Positions 55,644-64,000 of a stretch of 64,000 bases of DNA are shown here, one piece after another. The stretch is from Eubacteriales bacterium (GTDB lineage: Bacteria; Bacillota; Clostridia; Acetivibrionales; JANLFN01), in assembly GCA_024655885.1 (NCBI GenBank), contig JANLFN010000012.1, positions 39,886-103,885 of the forward strand, given 5' to 3'. A program made the position numbers and the translations under genes. The first letter of the stretch is position 1, and each line of letters opens with the position of its first letter. The notes under the pieces are model-generated. The model saw only the letters and a program-made list of their open reading frames with translations, was not told the origin of the DNA and ran no database searches.

Positions 55644-57023
55644 ATGTACATGGAAGACACGATAGCCGCTATTTCAACTCCACAGGGGACAGGCGGAATC
55701 GGAATTGTCAGGATCAGCGGAGAAAAGGCTTTTGCTATTGCCGGCAAAGTATTCCGGGGGAAAAAACCCTTCGAACAATTAAAATCACATACCGTCAGCC
55801 TGGGAAAAATCATTGACCCTCAAAGCGGGGCCATGGTGGATGAAGTTCTTTTATCAAAGATGGTAAAGCCCCATACCTATACCAGGGAAGACATTGTAGA
55901 AATAAACTGCCACGGAGGGACCGCGGTAATAAGAAAAATATTGGAGCTGGTTATAAAAGAAGGAGCCAGGCTAGCAGAGCCCGGGGAGTTCACCAAAAGG
56001 GCCTTCCTTAACGGAAGGATAGACCTGTCCCAGGCAGAAGCCGTTATAGACCTCATCAATTCAAAAACCAAAGAGAGCTCCAGAGCTGCGGCCGCACAGC
56101 TGGAAGGAAAGCTTTCAAGAAAGCTGAAAGCGGCCAGGGACAGGCTGATAGAGCTTATCGCCCATATGGAGGTGACCTTTGATTACCCGGAGCATGACAT
56201 TGAAGAAGTGACGGGCCGGGAGGTGTACAGGGAAACAAAGGAAATAAAAGAGACGCTTTGTGAACTGGCCAGGGGGTTCGAGAAGGGCAGGATCCTACGA
56301 GAAGGCTTGAATGCCGTTATTGTGGGCAGGCCCAACGTGGGAAAATCCTCCCTGCTCAACGAGCTCTCAGGGAAAAACAGGGCTATTGTGACGGATATAC
56401 CCGGAACCACCAGGGATGTGATAGAGGAATACATCGACATGAACGGCATACCCGTGAGGATTGTGGATACCGCCGGCATAAGGGAAACGTCGGATGTAGT
56501 TGAAAAAATAGGGGTTGAGAGGACCCAAAAGGAAATAAACGAGGCGGACCTGGTCATTATGATGGTGGACGCCGCGGAAGGAATCAAGGAGGAGGATTGG
56601 GCAATTCTTCAAACCGTAAGGGACAAAAAGCTGGTGGTCCTTATCAACAAGGTGGACCTGGCTGAACAGAGGGTGATCGGGGAGATAGAGGAAAAACTTG
56701 CGGGGTATGGCCCCATCAGGACTTCCATAAAGGAAGAGAAGGGCCTTGACCAGCTGGAAAATGCCATTACCCGTCTCTTTGTAAAAGGGGAGATCAACCC
56801 CAACAGTGAGGTCCTGGTTACCAACGTGAGGCACAAGAGTCTCATGGACGATGCCGTCCGCAGCCTTTCGGAGGCCATGGCCTCCTATGAGGCCGGCATG
56901 CCGCTGGACTGCATTGCAATCGATATAAAAAATGCTGCGGAATCTTTGGGGCAGATTACCGGAGAATCGGTGAGCGAGGATGTAATGCACCGGATTTTCA
57001 GCAGGTTCTGCGTGGGAAAATAA
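55644..57023 (+). CDS. mnmE: tRNA modification GTPase MnmE
   Basis: A 459-residue GTPase that with MnmG modifies the wobble uridine of tRNAs. It has an N-terminal folate-binding domain (GGIGIVRISG), a helical domain, the inserted G domain (GRPNVGKSSLLN, PGTTRDVIEE, DTAGIRE, NKVDL) and the C-terminal CVGK. AGAGGAG precedes the ATG by 6 nt. mnmG follows after an unusual repeat-rich spacer. Confidence 0.97.
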   Translation: MYMEDTIAAISTPQGTGGIGIVRISGEKAFAIAGKVFRGKKPFEQLKSHTVSLGKIIDPQSGAMVDEVLLSKMVKPHTYTREDIVEINCHGGTAVIRKILELVIKEGARLAEPGEFTKRAFLNGRIDLSQAEAVIDLINSKTKESSRAAAAQLEGKLSRKLKAARDRLIELIAHMEVTFDYPEHDIEEVTGREVYRETKEIKETLCELARGFEKGRILREGLNAVIVGRPNVGKSSLLNELSGKNRAIVTDIPGTTRDVIEEYIDMNGIPVRIVDTAGIRETSDVVEKIGVERTQKEINEADLVIMMVDAAEGIKEEDWAILQTVRDKKLVVLINKVDLAEQRVIGEIEEKLAGYGPIRTSIKEEKGLDQLENAITRLFVKGEINPNSEVLVTNVRHKSLMDDAVRSLSEAMASYEAGMPLDCIAIDIKNAAESLGQITGESVSEDVMHRIFSRFCVGK

Positions 57024-57029
57024 AGAATT

Positions 57030-57189
57030 GCTGAGAAAGCTTAAGTGAGGCGGATGCCTCGCTGAGGGCTGAGAATAAAGATTGAAACAGAGGTGCGGAT
57101 GCAATGCTGCTGCAGTTTTTCTGCCTCAGCAAATATTCTCAGCGTTTGTGGAACAAACATCTCAGCTTTCGTGTAACGAAAAACTCAGC
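57030..57189 (+). repeat. CTCAGC-linked tandem hairpin repeat region between mnmE and mnmG
   Basis: CTCAGC occurs at 57125, 57138, 57161 and 57184, and its reverse complement GCTGAG at 57030, 57061 and 57068. The last two spacers are 23-bp units, each CTCAGC plus a 6-bp hairpin with 3-nt loop: GTTTGT-GGA-ACAAAC and TTTCGT-GTA-ACGAAA. The hairpins differ in sequence but both pair perfectly. Outer segments GCTGAGAATA and TATTCTCAGC can also pair over 10 bp. The transcript would be highly structured just before the mnmG ribosome-binding site. Confidence 0.65.
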
Positions 57190-57209
57190 GCTTTTAAACG
57201 GAGGAGTCT

Positions 57210-59096
57210 ATGGAGTATCAAGCGGGAGAATATGATATAGTGGTTGTGGGAGCCGGACATGCCGGGTGTGAGGCTGCTCTGGCAGCAGCAAGGCTGGGCT
57301 GCAGGACGGTGGTCTTTGCCATCAACCTGGACAGCATTGCAAACATGCCCTGCAATCCCAGCATAGGAGGGACGGCCAAAGGGCACCTGGTCAGGGAAAT
57401 TGACGCCTTGGGCGGGGAAATGGGGAAATGTGCGGATAAGACCTTTATACAGTCCAAGATGCTGAATTCTGCCAAAGGACCGGCGGTTTTTTCCCTGCGG
57501 GCACAGATAGACAGGAGAAAGTACCAGATTGAGATGAAAAACACCCTTGAAAAGCAGGAGAACCTTGATGTAAAGCAGGCGGAGATCACCGAGCTTTTAA
57601 TAGAGGACAGGAAAAAAGTGCTGGGGGTGAAAACCCATACGGGAGCCGTCTATAAATGCAGGGCGGTCATTCTTGCCACGGGAACCTATCTTAAAGGCAG
57701 GATCATCATAGGAGATGTGAGCTACAGCGGAGGGCCCGACGGACTTTTCCCCGCAAACAGGCTGTCGGACAGCCTGAGGGAAAACGGGATAGAATTGTAC
57801 AGGTTTAAAACAGGCACCCCGGCCCGCATCAATAAAAGAAGCATTGATTTCAGCAAGACGGAGGAACAGCCCGGGGATGACAGAATCGTACCCTTTTCCT
57901 TCGAGACCGAGCAAATTGAAAAGGAGCAGGTATCCTGCTGGCTTACCCACACCAATGAGGAGACTCACAGGATTATAAGGGAAAACCTGCACCGCTCGCC
58001 CCTGTATTCAGGGGATATAAAAGGGGTGGGGCCAAGATACTGCCCTTCCATTGAGGATAAGGTGGTGAGATTTGCGGACAGGGAAAGCCACCAGGTATTT
58101 ATAGAACCCATGGGCCTTGAAACCCAGGAAATGTATTTACAGGGGATGTCCACCAGCCTGCCCGAGGACGTGCAGATAAAAATGATGAGGACGCTCCCCG
58201 GGCTTGAGAATGTTTCGGTGATGAGGAGCGCCTATGCCATCGAATATGACTGCATCAATCCCACCCAGCTGAAGCTGTCCCTGGAGGCCAAAAGTATCGA
58301 CGGATTGTTTTTTGCGGGGCAGATCAACGGGAGTTCGGGGTATGAAGAGGCGGCGGCCCAGGGGCTGATGGCGGGGATCAATGCGGCCATGAAAATTATG
58401 GGCAGGGAACCTCTTGTACTGGACAGGTCGGAAGCCTATATCGGCGTTCTGGTGGATGACCTTATTACAAAAGGTACTGAGGAGCCTTACAGGATGATGA
58501 CTTCCAGGGCCGAATACAGGCTTTTATTGAGGCAGGACAATGCGGACCTGAGGTTGACCCCTATCGGACACAGGATCGGACTCATCAGCGAAGAGAGGTA
58601 TAAGAGGTTTGAGAATAAAAAAAATAAGATAGCTTTGGAAATCGAGAGGCTTGAAAAGACCGTTGTCCCTCCGACAGAGGAGGTAAACCGGTTTCTGGAA
58701 GCAAGAAACAGCTCTCCCATTAAAAGCGGCGTAAAACTTAAGGAGCTTTTGCGCAGGCCTGAAATAACCTACGAGGACCTGGCGCAAATTGACAGGGACA
58801 GGCCGGAGTTAAGCTTTGCAGAGGCAGAACAGGTGTCCATTTCCATTAAGTATGAAGGCTATATTCAAAGGCAGCTTCTCCAGGTAGAACAGTTTAAAAA
58901 GCTGGAAGGCAGAAAACTGCCGAAAGATTTGGATTACAGCAAGGTGGACGGGCTCAGCAGCGAAGCGAAGCAGAAGCTGAATAAAATAAAGCCCGATTCG
59001 GTGGGACAGGCTTCCAGGATATCGGGGGTTTCTCCCTCCGACATATCGGTGCTGCTGGTCTACCTGGAGCAGTCCAGGCGGGGAGGGAACCGGTAA
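57210..59096 (+). CDS. mnmG: tRNA uridine-5-carboxymethylaminomethyl modification enzyme MnmG (GidA)
   Basis: A 628-residue FAD enzyme. The dinucleotide fold [42 protein letters not shown], the catalytic-loop GTPARI and [18 protein letters not shown] near the FAD site are all present, with the C-terminal helical domain that binds MnmE. GGAGG precedes the ATG by 6 nt. Transcription may come from mnmE through the structured spacer. Confidence 0.97.
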   Translation: MEYQAGEYDIVVVGAGHAGCEAALAAARLGCRTVVFAINLDSIANMPCNPSIGGTAKGHLVREIDALGGEMGKCADKTFIQSKMLNSAKGPAVFSLRAQIDRRKYQIEMKNTLEKQENLDVKQAEITELLIEDRKKVLGVKTHTGAVYKCRAVILATGTYLKGRIIIGDVSYSGGPDGLFPANRLSDSLRENGIELYRFKTGTPARINKRSIDFSKTEEQPGDDRIVPFSFETEQIEKEQVSCWLTHTNEETHRIIRENLHRSPLYSGDIKGVGPRYCPSIEDKVVRFADRESHQVFIEPMGLETQEMYLQGMSTSLPEDVQIKMMRTLPGLENVSVMRSAYAIEYDCINPTQLKLSLEAKSIDGLFFAGQINGSSGYEEAAAQGLMAGINAAMKIMGREPLVLDRSEAYIGVLVDDLITKGTEEPYRMMTSRAEYRLLLRQDNADLRLTPIGHRIGLISEERYKRFENKKNKIALEIERLEKTVVPPTEEVNRFLEARNSSPIKSGVKLKELLRRPEITYEDLAQIDRDRPELSFAEAEQVSISIKYEGYIQRQLLQVEQFKKLEGRKLPKDLDYSKVDGLSSEAKQKLNKIKPDSVGQASRISGVSPSDISVLLVYLEQSRRGGNR

Positions 59097-59214
59097 AAGG
59101 CAGGCTAAGGCCGGGATTCAGAGGAAAAAGGGCCTGCTTCTGCCGCAGTGAACAGGAATGGATCAAATCTGTAAAAAACGAGAAAAGAAGAGGCTGTTTA
59201 AAGGAGGGGCGGAT

Positions 59215-59940
59215 ATGGAGGAAGACATGGAATTGGCGGATATGCTTCAAAAGGGCGCCGGATTTTTTTCAGCCAATATGGATGACCTGCAGCTGGAGCA
59301 GTTTTTCAAGTACAAGGAGATTTTGAAGGAATGGAATGAAAGGATCAACCTAACCGCCATCCAGCAGGACAGGGACATCATCATTAAACATTTTATAGAT
59401 TCTTTGAGCGTACTCCCCTATATACAAAATAGAGGGGAAAAATTGATTGACATAGGTACAGGGGCGGGTTTTCCGGGAATACCGGTAAAAATCCTGTGCA
59501 GGGATCTAAAAGTTACTCTGCTGGATTCCCTTCAAAAAAGGATCAAGTTTCTGGACGAAGTGATAAAACACCTGGATTTGAAGGGGATAGAAACCCTTTC
59601 CGGCAGGGCGGAGGACTGGGGAAGGCATAAAGATTTCAGGGAGAAATTCGATGTAGCCGTCGCAAGGGCGGTGGCAAGCTTACCGGTGCTTCTGGAATAC
59701 AGCCTGCCTTTTGTAAGGACGGGGGGAATTTTTATTGCCATGAAGGGCAGCGCCGCGGACGAGGTGGAAAGTTCCAAAAGGGCCCTGGAGGTTTTGGGAG
59801 GAGAGATTGTAAGGGTGGATGAAATCCTATTGCCCTTCAGCGACATAAAAAGAAGCATCATTGTCATAAGAAAATTGCGACAAACGCCTACAAAATTTCC
59901 GAGAAAAGCGGGGAAACCGTCAAAAGAACCTATGGTTTAA
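59215..59940 (+). CDS. rsmG: 16S rRNA (guanine-527-N7)-methyltransferase RsmG (GidB)
   Basis: A 241-residue SAM-dependent methyltransferase. EWNERINLTAI, the SAM loop LIDIGTGAGFPGIPVKI and VARAVASLPVLLEY are conserved. The ATG at 59215 follows AAAGGAGGGG by 5 nt and gives the usual family length; the longer frame to 59158 is rejected. Standard position after mnmG. Confidence 0.96.
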   Translation: MEEDMELADMLQKGAGFFSANMDDLQLEQFFKYKEILKEWNERINLTAIQQDRDIIIKHFIDSLSVLPYIQNRGEKLIDIGTGAGFPGIPVKILCRDLKVTLLDSLQKRIKFLDEVIKHLDLKGIETLSGRAEDWGRHKDFREKFDVAVARAVASLPVLLEYSLPFVRTGGIFIAMKGSAADEVESSKRALEVLGGEIVRVDEILLPFSDIKRSIIVIRKLRQTPTKFPRKAGKPSKEPMV

Positions 59941-60097
59941 TGCAGATCATTGCAGGAAAATAGGACATTTGGACGAAACTTTCCAAAAGGGAAAAAAAGG
60001 GATAAGGTAATTTCTGGCGAATATGTAATAGTAAGAAAATTTAAGTTTTATAAAGGGTTTAAAACCTGATTTCAATCTTACTAAGGACGGTGCCAGA

Positions 60098-60946
60098 ATG
60101 CTAGAGAATAAACTTCAAATCCCAAAGGCCGAAAAAAAAGAGGATCAAAAAAACATTACTTACGTCAATATTGATAACATACGCCCAAATCCTTACCAGC
60201 CGAGGAAACAGTTCAATGTGTCGGCCCTTGAAGAGTTATGCGAATCCATTAAACAGTACGGTGTTTTGCAGCCTATAAACGTCAGAAAAATTTCCGGCAA
60301 TTCATTTGAGCTCGTGGCAGGGGAGAGAAGGCTAAGAGCGGCCATAATGGCAGGATTGAAAGAAATACCTGCGATCATTGTGAGTGTAAACGACAATGAT
60401 TCGGCCGTTATGGCACTCATTGAAAATTTGCAGCGGGAAGGCCTGAGCTATATGGAAGAAGCGGAAGGCTACAATAATCTTCTTATTGAACATGGGTTTA
60501 CCCAGGAAGAGCTGGCGCAGAAAATCGGAAAAAGCCAGTCCACCATAGCCAATAAGATCAGGCTCCTTAAGCTTCCCCCCCTGGTTAAGAAGATCATTGC
60601 GGACAACAACCTGACCGAAAGGCATGCAAGGGCGCTGCTAAAGCTCCACGACGAGCAGCTGCAGCTCAAGGTGCTGAAACGTGTGTGCGAGAAGGGGCTT
60701 AATGTAAAGAAGACGGAGGAATTAGTGGAACGCGCAATTGAAAAGTATTCCAGGGACAACAAGGAGAGAGAAGGGGAGCGGAAGGTCACCAGGGCGGTGA
60801 AGGATATAAGGATTTTTGTCAATACGGTGAGGCAGGCCATTGACCTTATGAAGAAGTCCGGGGTCAACGCGAAGGCGGCGCAAATAGACAGGGGAGAGTA
60901 TGTGGAGTTTATCGTGAGGATACCCAAGAAAGACAGTGCGGTATAA
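60098..60946 (+). CDS. noc: Nucleoid occlusion protein Noc (ParB family)
   Basis: A 282-residue ParB/Noc-type DNA-binding CTPase. [43 protein letters not shown] and the helix-turn-helix TQEELAQKIGKSQSTIANKIRLL are visible. The C-terminal DIRIFVNTVRQAIDLMKKSGVN...VRIPK matches Noc rather than Spo0J, and position after rsmG agrees. The N terminus (MLENKLQIPKAEKKED) lacks an obvious amphipathic membrane-targeting helix like that of Bacillus Noc. parAB, which normally follows, is elsewhere; gyrA follows instead. Confidence 0.9.
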   Translation: MLENKLQIPKAEKKEDQKNITYVNIDNIRPNPYQPRKQFNVSALEELCESIKQYGVLQPINVRKISGNSFELVAGERRLRAAIMAGLKEIPAIIVSVNDNDSAVMALIENLQREGLSYMEEAEGYNNLLIEHGFTQEELAQKIGKSQSTIANKIRLLKLPPLVKKIIADNNLTERHARALLKLHDEQLQLKVLKRVCEKGLNVKKTEELVERAIEKYSRDNKEREGERKVTRAVKDIRIFVNTVRQAIDLMKKSGVNAKAAQIDRGEYVEFIVRIPKKDSAV

Positions 60947-61146
60947 TTTTATACCCTTGGCGGCAGGACATCTGCTAATGAAACCGAAAAGTTAAGATTG
61001 AGGCCGGGCAGGGAGAATGTGCTTCCAACAGCCCCGGTTCTTTTGCCCTTTTTAACATTCAACTCTCAACTCAGCCTATCCATGGGTTTTAAAGAAAATC
61101 CCTCATATTTCTATTGGGATTTCGTAAAACCATATTCCTTTATTGA

Positions 61147-61178
61147 ACATCCATTGCTTAAAAATAAGGAATGGATGT
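61147..61178 (+). repeat. Inverted repeat in the noc-gyrA gap
   Basis: ACATCCATT (61147-61155) and AATGGATGT (61170-61178) pair perfectly around a 14-nt A-rich loop. The whole gap (60947-61330, 384 bp) has no gene that I can support. The hairpin could be part of a gyrA leader or a leftover of rearrangement. Confidence 0.45.
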
Positions 61179-61330
61179 GCTTCAGGGAGGCGTGTCCCCT
61201 TCCATTAGAAATGAAAAAGTGGACATTCCCATAAAACTTTATTAAAATAGATATGGAGCATTGAGCGATAACCGATAGAAACTAGGGATGTTTGGTAAAA
61301 AGCGCTTGGGAAAGAGGTAAAAAAAGGTAT

Positions 61331-63790
61331 ATGGCAGACGAGATAAAAGAGCAGAAGATTATCCCTGTAGACATTGAAGCCGAAATGAAGAAGTCCTTTA
61401 TAGACTATGCGATGAGCGTTATTATTGACCGCGCTCTTCCCGACGTAAGGGATGGACTTAAACCGGTTCACAGGAGGATATTGTACGCAATGTACAGCCA
61501 GGGGTTTACACCGGATAAGGCCTACAGGAAATGTGCCACCACGGTGGGGGAAGTTCTGGGTAAATTCCATCCCCACGGCGATGCGGCCGTATATGACAGC
61601 ATGGTGCGTATGGCGCAGGATTTTTCTCTCCGCCACACGTTGATAGACGGGCACGGGAACTTCGGGTCCAGGGACGGAGATCCTCCCGCCGCCATGAGAT
61701 ACACTGAAGCAAGGCTGTCCAAGATAGCCATGGAAATGCTTGCGGATATCAACAAGGATACGGTGGACTTCAAGCCTAACTTTGACGAGCATGAAATGGA
61801 GCCTGTGGTTTTGCCTTCAAGGTTCCCCAACCTTCTGGTCAACGGCTCTTCAGGCATTGCCGTGGGCATGGCTACAAATATTCCGCCCCATAATTTAGGG
61901 GAGGTCATCGACGGCCTGTCAAGGATTATCGATAATCCCGACATTTCACTGGAAGAATTGAACAGGGTTATAAAGGGGCCTGATTTCCCTACGGCGGCAA
62001 CCATAGTAGGGAGGCAGGGAATCAGGGAAGCTTACCGGACCGGAAAAGGCCGGATTATTGTCAGAGCGGTGGCCGATATAGAGCAGATGAAGAATTCCAG
62101 GCAGCGCATTGTTGTCAAGGAACTTCCCTACCAGGTGAATAAAGCCAGGCTGGTTGAAAAGATTGCGGAGCTGGTCAAGGAAAAAAAAATTGAAGGCATT
62201 TCCGACCTCAGGGATGAATCGGACAGAAATGACCCTGTCCGCATTATTATTGAGCTAAAGAGGGAAGCCAATGCGAATGTAGTGCTTAACCAGCTCTATA
62301 AGAACACCCAGATGCAGGAATCCTTCAGTATTTTTATGCTTGCCATCGTGCAGACGGAGGATAAAAAATATGAGCCCAGGGTCGTCAACTTAAGACAGGC
62401 CATGGACTACTACCTGGACCACCAGAAAGAAGTCATCACCCGGAGGACCCGGTTTGACCTGGACAAGGCGGAAGCCAGGGCCCATATTTTGGAAGGCTTA
62501 AGAATAGCGATAGACAATCTTGACGAGGTCATAAGAATCATCCGGGGGTCAAAAACCGAGGCCATTGCCAAACTGGGATTGATAGAGAGGTTCGGATTCA
62601 GTGACAAGCAGGCCCAGGCCATTGTGGACATGCGGCTGGGGAGGCTGACCGGCCTGGAAAGGGAAAAACTGGAGAGCGAATACCGGGAGCTCCTTGAAAA
62701 AATCAAGTACTACCGGGAGGTGCTTGCTGACGAGCGTCTCGTGTTAAAAATAATAAAAGATGAGCTGGCGGTGATAAAAGAAAAGTACGCGGAGGAAAGA
62801 AAAACGAAAATCATTGCCGATGAAAGTGAGATTGACGTGGAAGATTTGATCCAGGAGGAGGAAAGCGTGATAACGCTGACCCACTTCGGCTATATAAAAA
62901 GGCAGCCTGCGGATACTTACAAGAGCCAGAAAAGAGGAGGCAAGGGGATCATCGGCTTAAGCACCAGGGAAGAGGATTTTGTTGAAAATATCTTTATCAC
63001 TTCAACCCACCATTTTATTTTATTTTTTACAAATAAGGGCAGGGTTTACAGGCTAAAGGCCTATGAGGTGCCTGAAGCGGGCCGCCAGGCAAAAGGGACG
63101 GCAATAGTGAACCTGCTGCAGCTGGACGCGGACGAAAAGGTAACCGCCGTCATCCCTATTGCCGAATACAGGGAAGGCCAGTACCTGATTATGGCCACAA
63201 AAAGCGGAATCATAAAGAAGACCGACCTTATGGAGTACGACAATATCAGAAAGGGCGGCCTGGCAGCCATTGTATTGAAGGAAAACGATGAAATGATCGG
63301 GGTAAGGCTTTCGGACGGCACCAGGGACGTCATCCTTGTAACCAAAAACGGCATGGCCATCCGGTTTAATGAGACGGATGTGCGCCCCTTGGGCAGGGTG
63401 TCCCAGGGGGTCATCGGCATCCGCCTGGAGGAAGGCGACAGCGTTGTGGGGATGGGAACCTCCATTGACAACGCCTGTCTGCTGGTTGTCACCGAGAACG
63501 GCTTTGGAAAAAGGACCGAGCTGGAGGAGTACAAGGTCCAGTCCAGGGGAGGAAAGGGAATACTGACCTACAGGGTTACCGAAAAGACGGGTAAAATTGC
63601 AGGGATGAAGCTGGTGAAGGAGAATGACGACGTTATTCTCATCAGCTCCGACGGGACTATCATCAGGATCAATGTCAGGGATATAAGCATTCTGGGCCGG
63701 GCCACCCAGGGGGTAACGCTGATGAGGATGGGTGAAAACACCACGGTAGTGAGCATAGCCACCATTATGAACGAAGAGGATGAGGATTAA
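61331..63790 (+). CDS. gyrA: DNA gyrase subunit A
   Basis: An 819-residue subunit. The breakage-reunion domain holds the catalytic Tyr124 in [10 protein letters not shown], and the C-terminal beta-pinwheel carries the GyrA box as QKRGGKG (near nt 62925), which distinguishes it from ParC. The quinolone-determining region reads [11 protein letters not shown], so Ala85 stands where Escherichia coli has Ser83. The ATG at 61331 follows AAAAAGGTAT; the longer frame from 61292 is rejected. gyrA is separated from gyrB by the origin and 13 other genes. Confidence 0.96.
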   Translation: MADEIKEQKIIPVDIEAEMKKSFIDYAMSVIIDRALPDVRDGLKPVHRRILYAMYSQGFTPDKAYRKCATTVGEVLGKFHPHGDAAVYDSMVRMAQDFSLRHTLIDGHGNFGSRDGDPPAAMRYTEARLSKIAMEMLADINKDTVDFKPNFDEHEMEPVVLPSRFPNLLVNGSSGIAVGMATNIPPHNLGEVIDGLSRIIDNPDISLEELNRVIKGPDFPTAATIVGRQGIREAYRTGKGRIIVRAVADIEQMKNSRQRIVVKELPYQVNKARLVEKIAELVKEKKIEGISDLRDESDRNDPVRIIIELKREANANVVLNQLYKNTQMQESFSIFMLAIVQTEDKKYEPRVVNLRQAMDYYLDHQKEVITRRTRFDLDKAEARAHILEGLRIAIDNLDEVIRIIRGSKTEAIAKLGLIERFGFSDKQAQAIVDMRLGRLTGLEREKLESEYRELLEKIKYYREVLADERLVLKIIKDELAVIKEKYAEERKTKIIADESEIDVEDLIQEEESVITLTHFGYIKRQPADTYKSQKRGGKGIIGLSTREEDFVENIFITSTHHFILFFTNKGRVYRLKAYEVPEAGRQAKGTAIVNLLQLDADEKVTAVIPIAEYREGQYLIMATKSGIIKKTDLMEYDNIRKGGLAAIVLKENDEMIGVRLSDGTRDVILVTKNGMAIRFNETDVRPLGRVSQGVIGIRLEEGDSVVGMGTSIDNACLLVVTENGFGKRTELEEYKVQSRGGKGILTYRVTEKTGKIAGMKLVKENDDVILISSDGTIIRINVRDISILGRATQGVTLMRMGENTTVVSIATIMNEEDED

Positions 63791-63828
63791 CTCCAAGCCC
63801 GGGAAAAGCAATAGGAGAAAACCTGAAC

Positions 63829-63871
63829 AAATGAGCAAAGGAACGGCATTAAGCCGTTCCTTTGCTCATTT
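63829..63871. terminator. Perfect 19-bp hairpin after gyrA without U-tract
   Basis: AAATGAGCAAAGGAACGGC (63829-63847) and its exact reverse complement (63853-63871) are separated by ATTAA. It ends the gyrA unit, but the following bases are TCGGG, not a T run. The A-rich left arm gives a T-rich tail in the opposite direction only. It may be a terminator variant, an mRNA-protecting hairpin or a protein site. The rest of the window (63872-64000) shows nothing assignable. Confidence 0.6.
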
Positions 63872-64000
63872 CGGGTCCGTCGGCGGTTTTGGGCAGGGGC
63901 CCGTTCCTGTTTAAGGTTGAAGGTTTAATGCCTATTTTCATGACTGAGCAAAAACAAACATAAAGTAAAAAAAGGGAGAATAAAAAAGGAAAAGGCGCAT

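Noticed and set aside
57030..57189. CRISPR array
   Set aside because: Repeats are only 6 bp with 7-17-bp spacers that form hairpins; no repeat-spacer regularity or cas genes.

Overview
The window is a 64-kb piece of an anaerobic, endospore-forming Firmicute of the class Clostridia, spanning its chromosomal replication origin. Spore-formation and germination genes (a CotS-family coat kinase, yabG, veg, a SipL-type SPOCS/LysM protein, sleB-ypeB), two pyruvate:ferredoxin oxidoreductases, ferredoxin-type Fe-S enzymes and the dnaA-rpmH origin layout all point there. A relative of the Acetivibrio/Ruminiclostridium group is plausible, but that is inference. No phage, insertion sequence or CRISPR array was seen.

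Layout. 1-9.4 kb: pyruvate/2-oxoacid metabolism, with the end of a single-chain PFOR (nifJ), a leftward pair (small Cys protein and a 1024-residue FAD/Fe-S oxidoreductase), and a four-subunit porGDAB operon. 9.6-17.8 kb: cotS-like, yabG, veg, sipL, ispE, a GntR regulator and two tandem MobA-like nucleotidyltransferase paralogues. 18-20.7 kb: an HMA protein and a glycosylation operon (GT2, DUF2304, GT39/83-like). 20.7-24.8 kb: a probable membrane-remodelling cluster of AAA+ ATPase, PspA/ESCRT-III-family protein, GNAT enzyme and membrane coiled-coil protein. 24.9-31.9 kb: acpS, yhaO-yhaN, sleB-ypeB and a stress protein. 32.1-40 kb: a structured leader RNA, gltB, gltD, hisC.

40.1-64 kb is the origin region. 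Leftward from oriC (about 52.55-53.0 kb) run dnaA, dnaN, yaaA, recF, remB, gyrB, then parA-parB, DUF4446, a coiled-coil protein, serS and two tRNA-Ser genes. Rightward run rpmH, rnpA, yidD, yidC, jag, mnmE, mnmG, rsmG, noc and gyrA. The order differs from the usual Firmicute arrangement: gyrB is followed by parAB, and gyrA follows noc. This is what a single inversion centred on oriC, with breakpoints at gyrB|gyrA and noc|parA, would produce. Two parS sites flank parAB.

Most genes from 6.4 to 40 kb point toward the origin, so replication would meet them head-on. The most interesting unexplained items are the AAA+/PspA cluster, the terminator-ended leader before gltB, tandem covarying hairpins between mnmE and mnmG, and several strong intergenic inverted repeats. 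Start codons were chosen by ribosome-binding-site spacing; all family assignments are from reading the sequence, without database searches.
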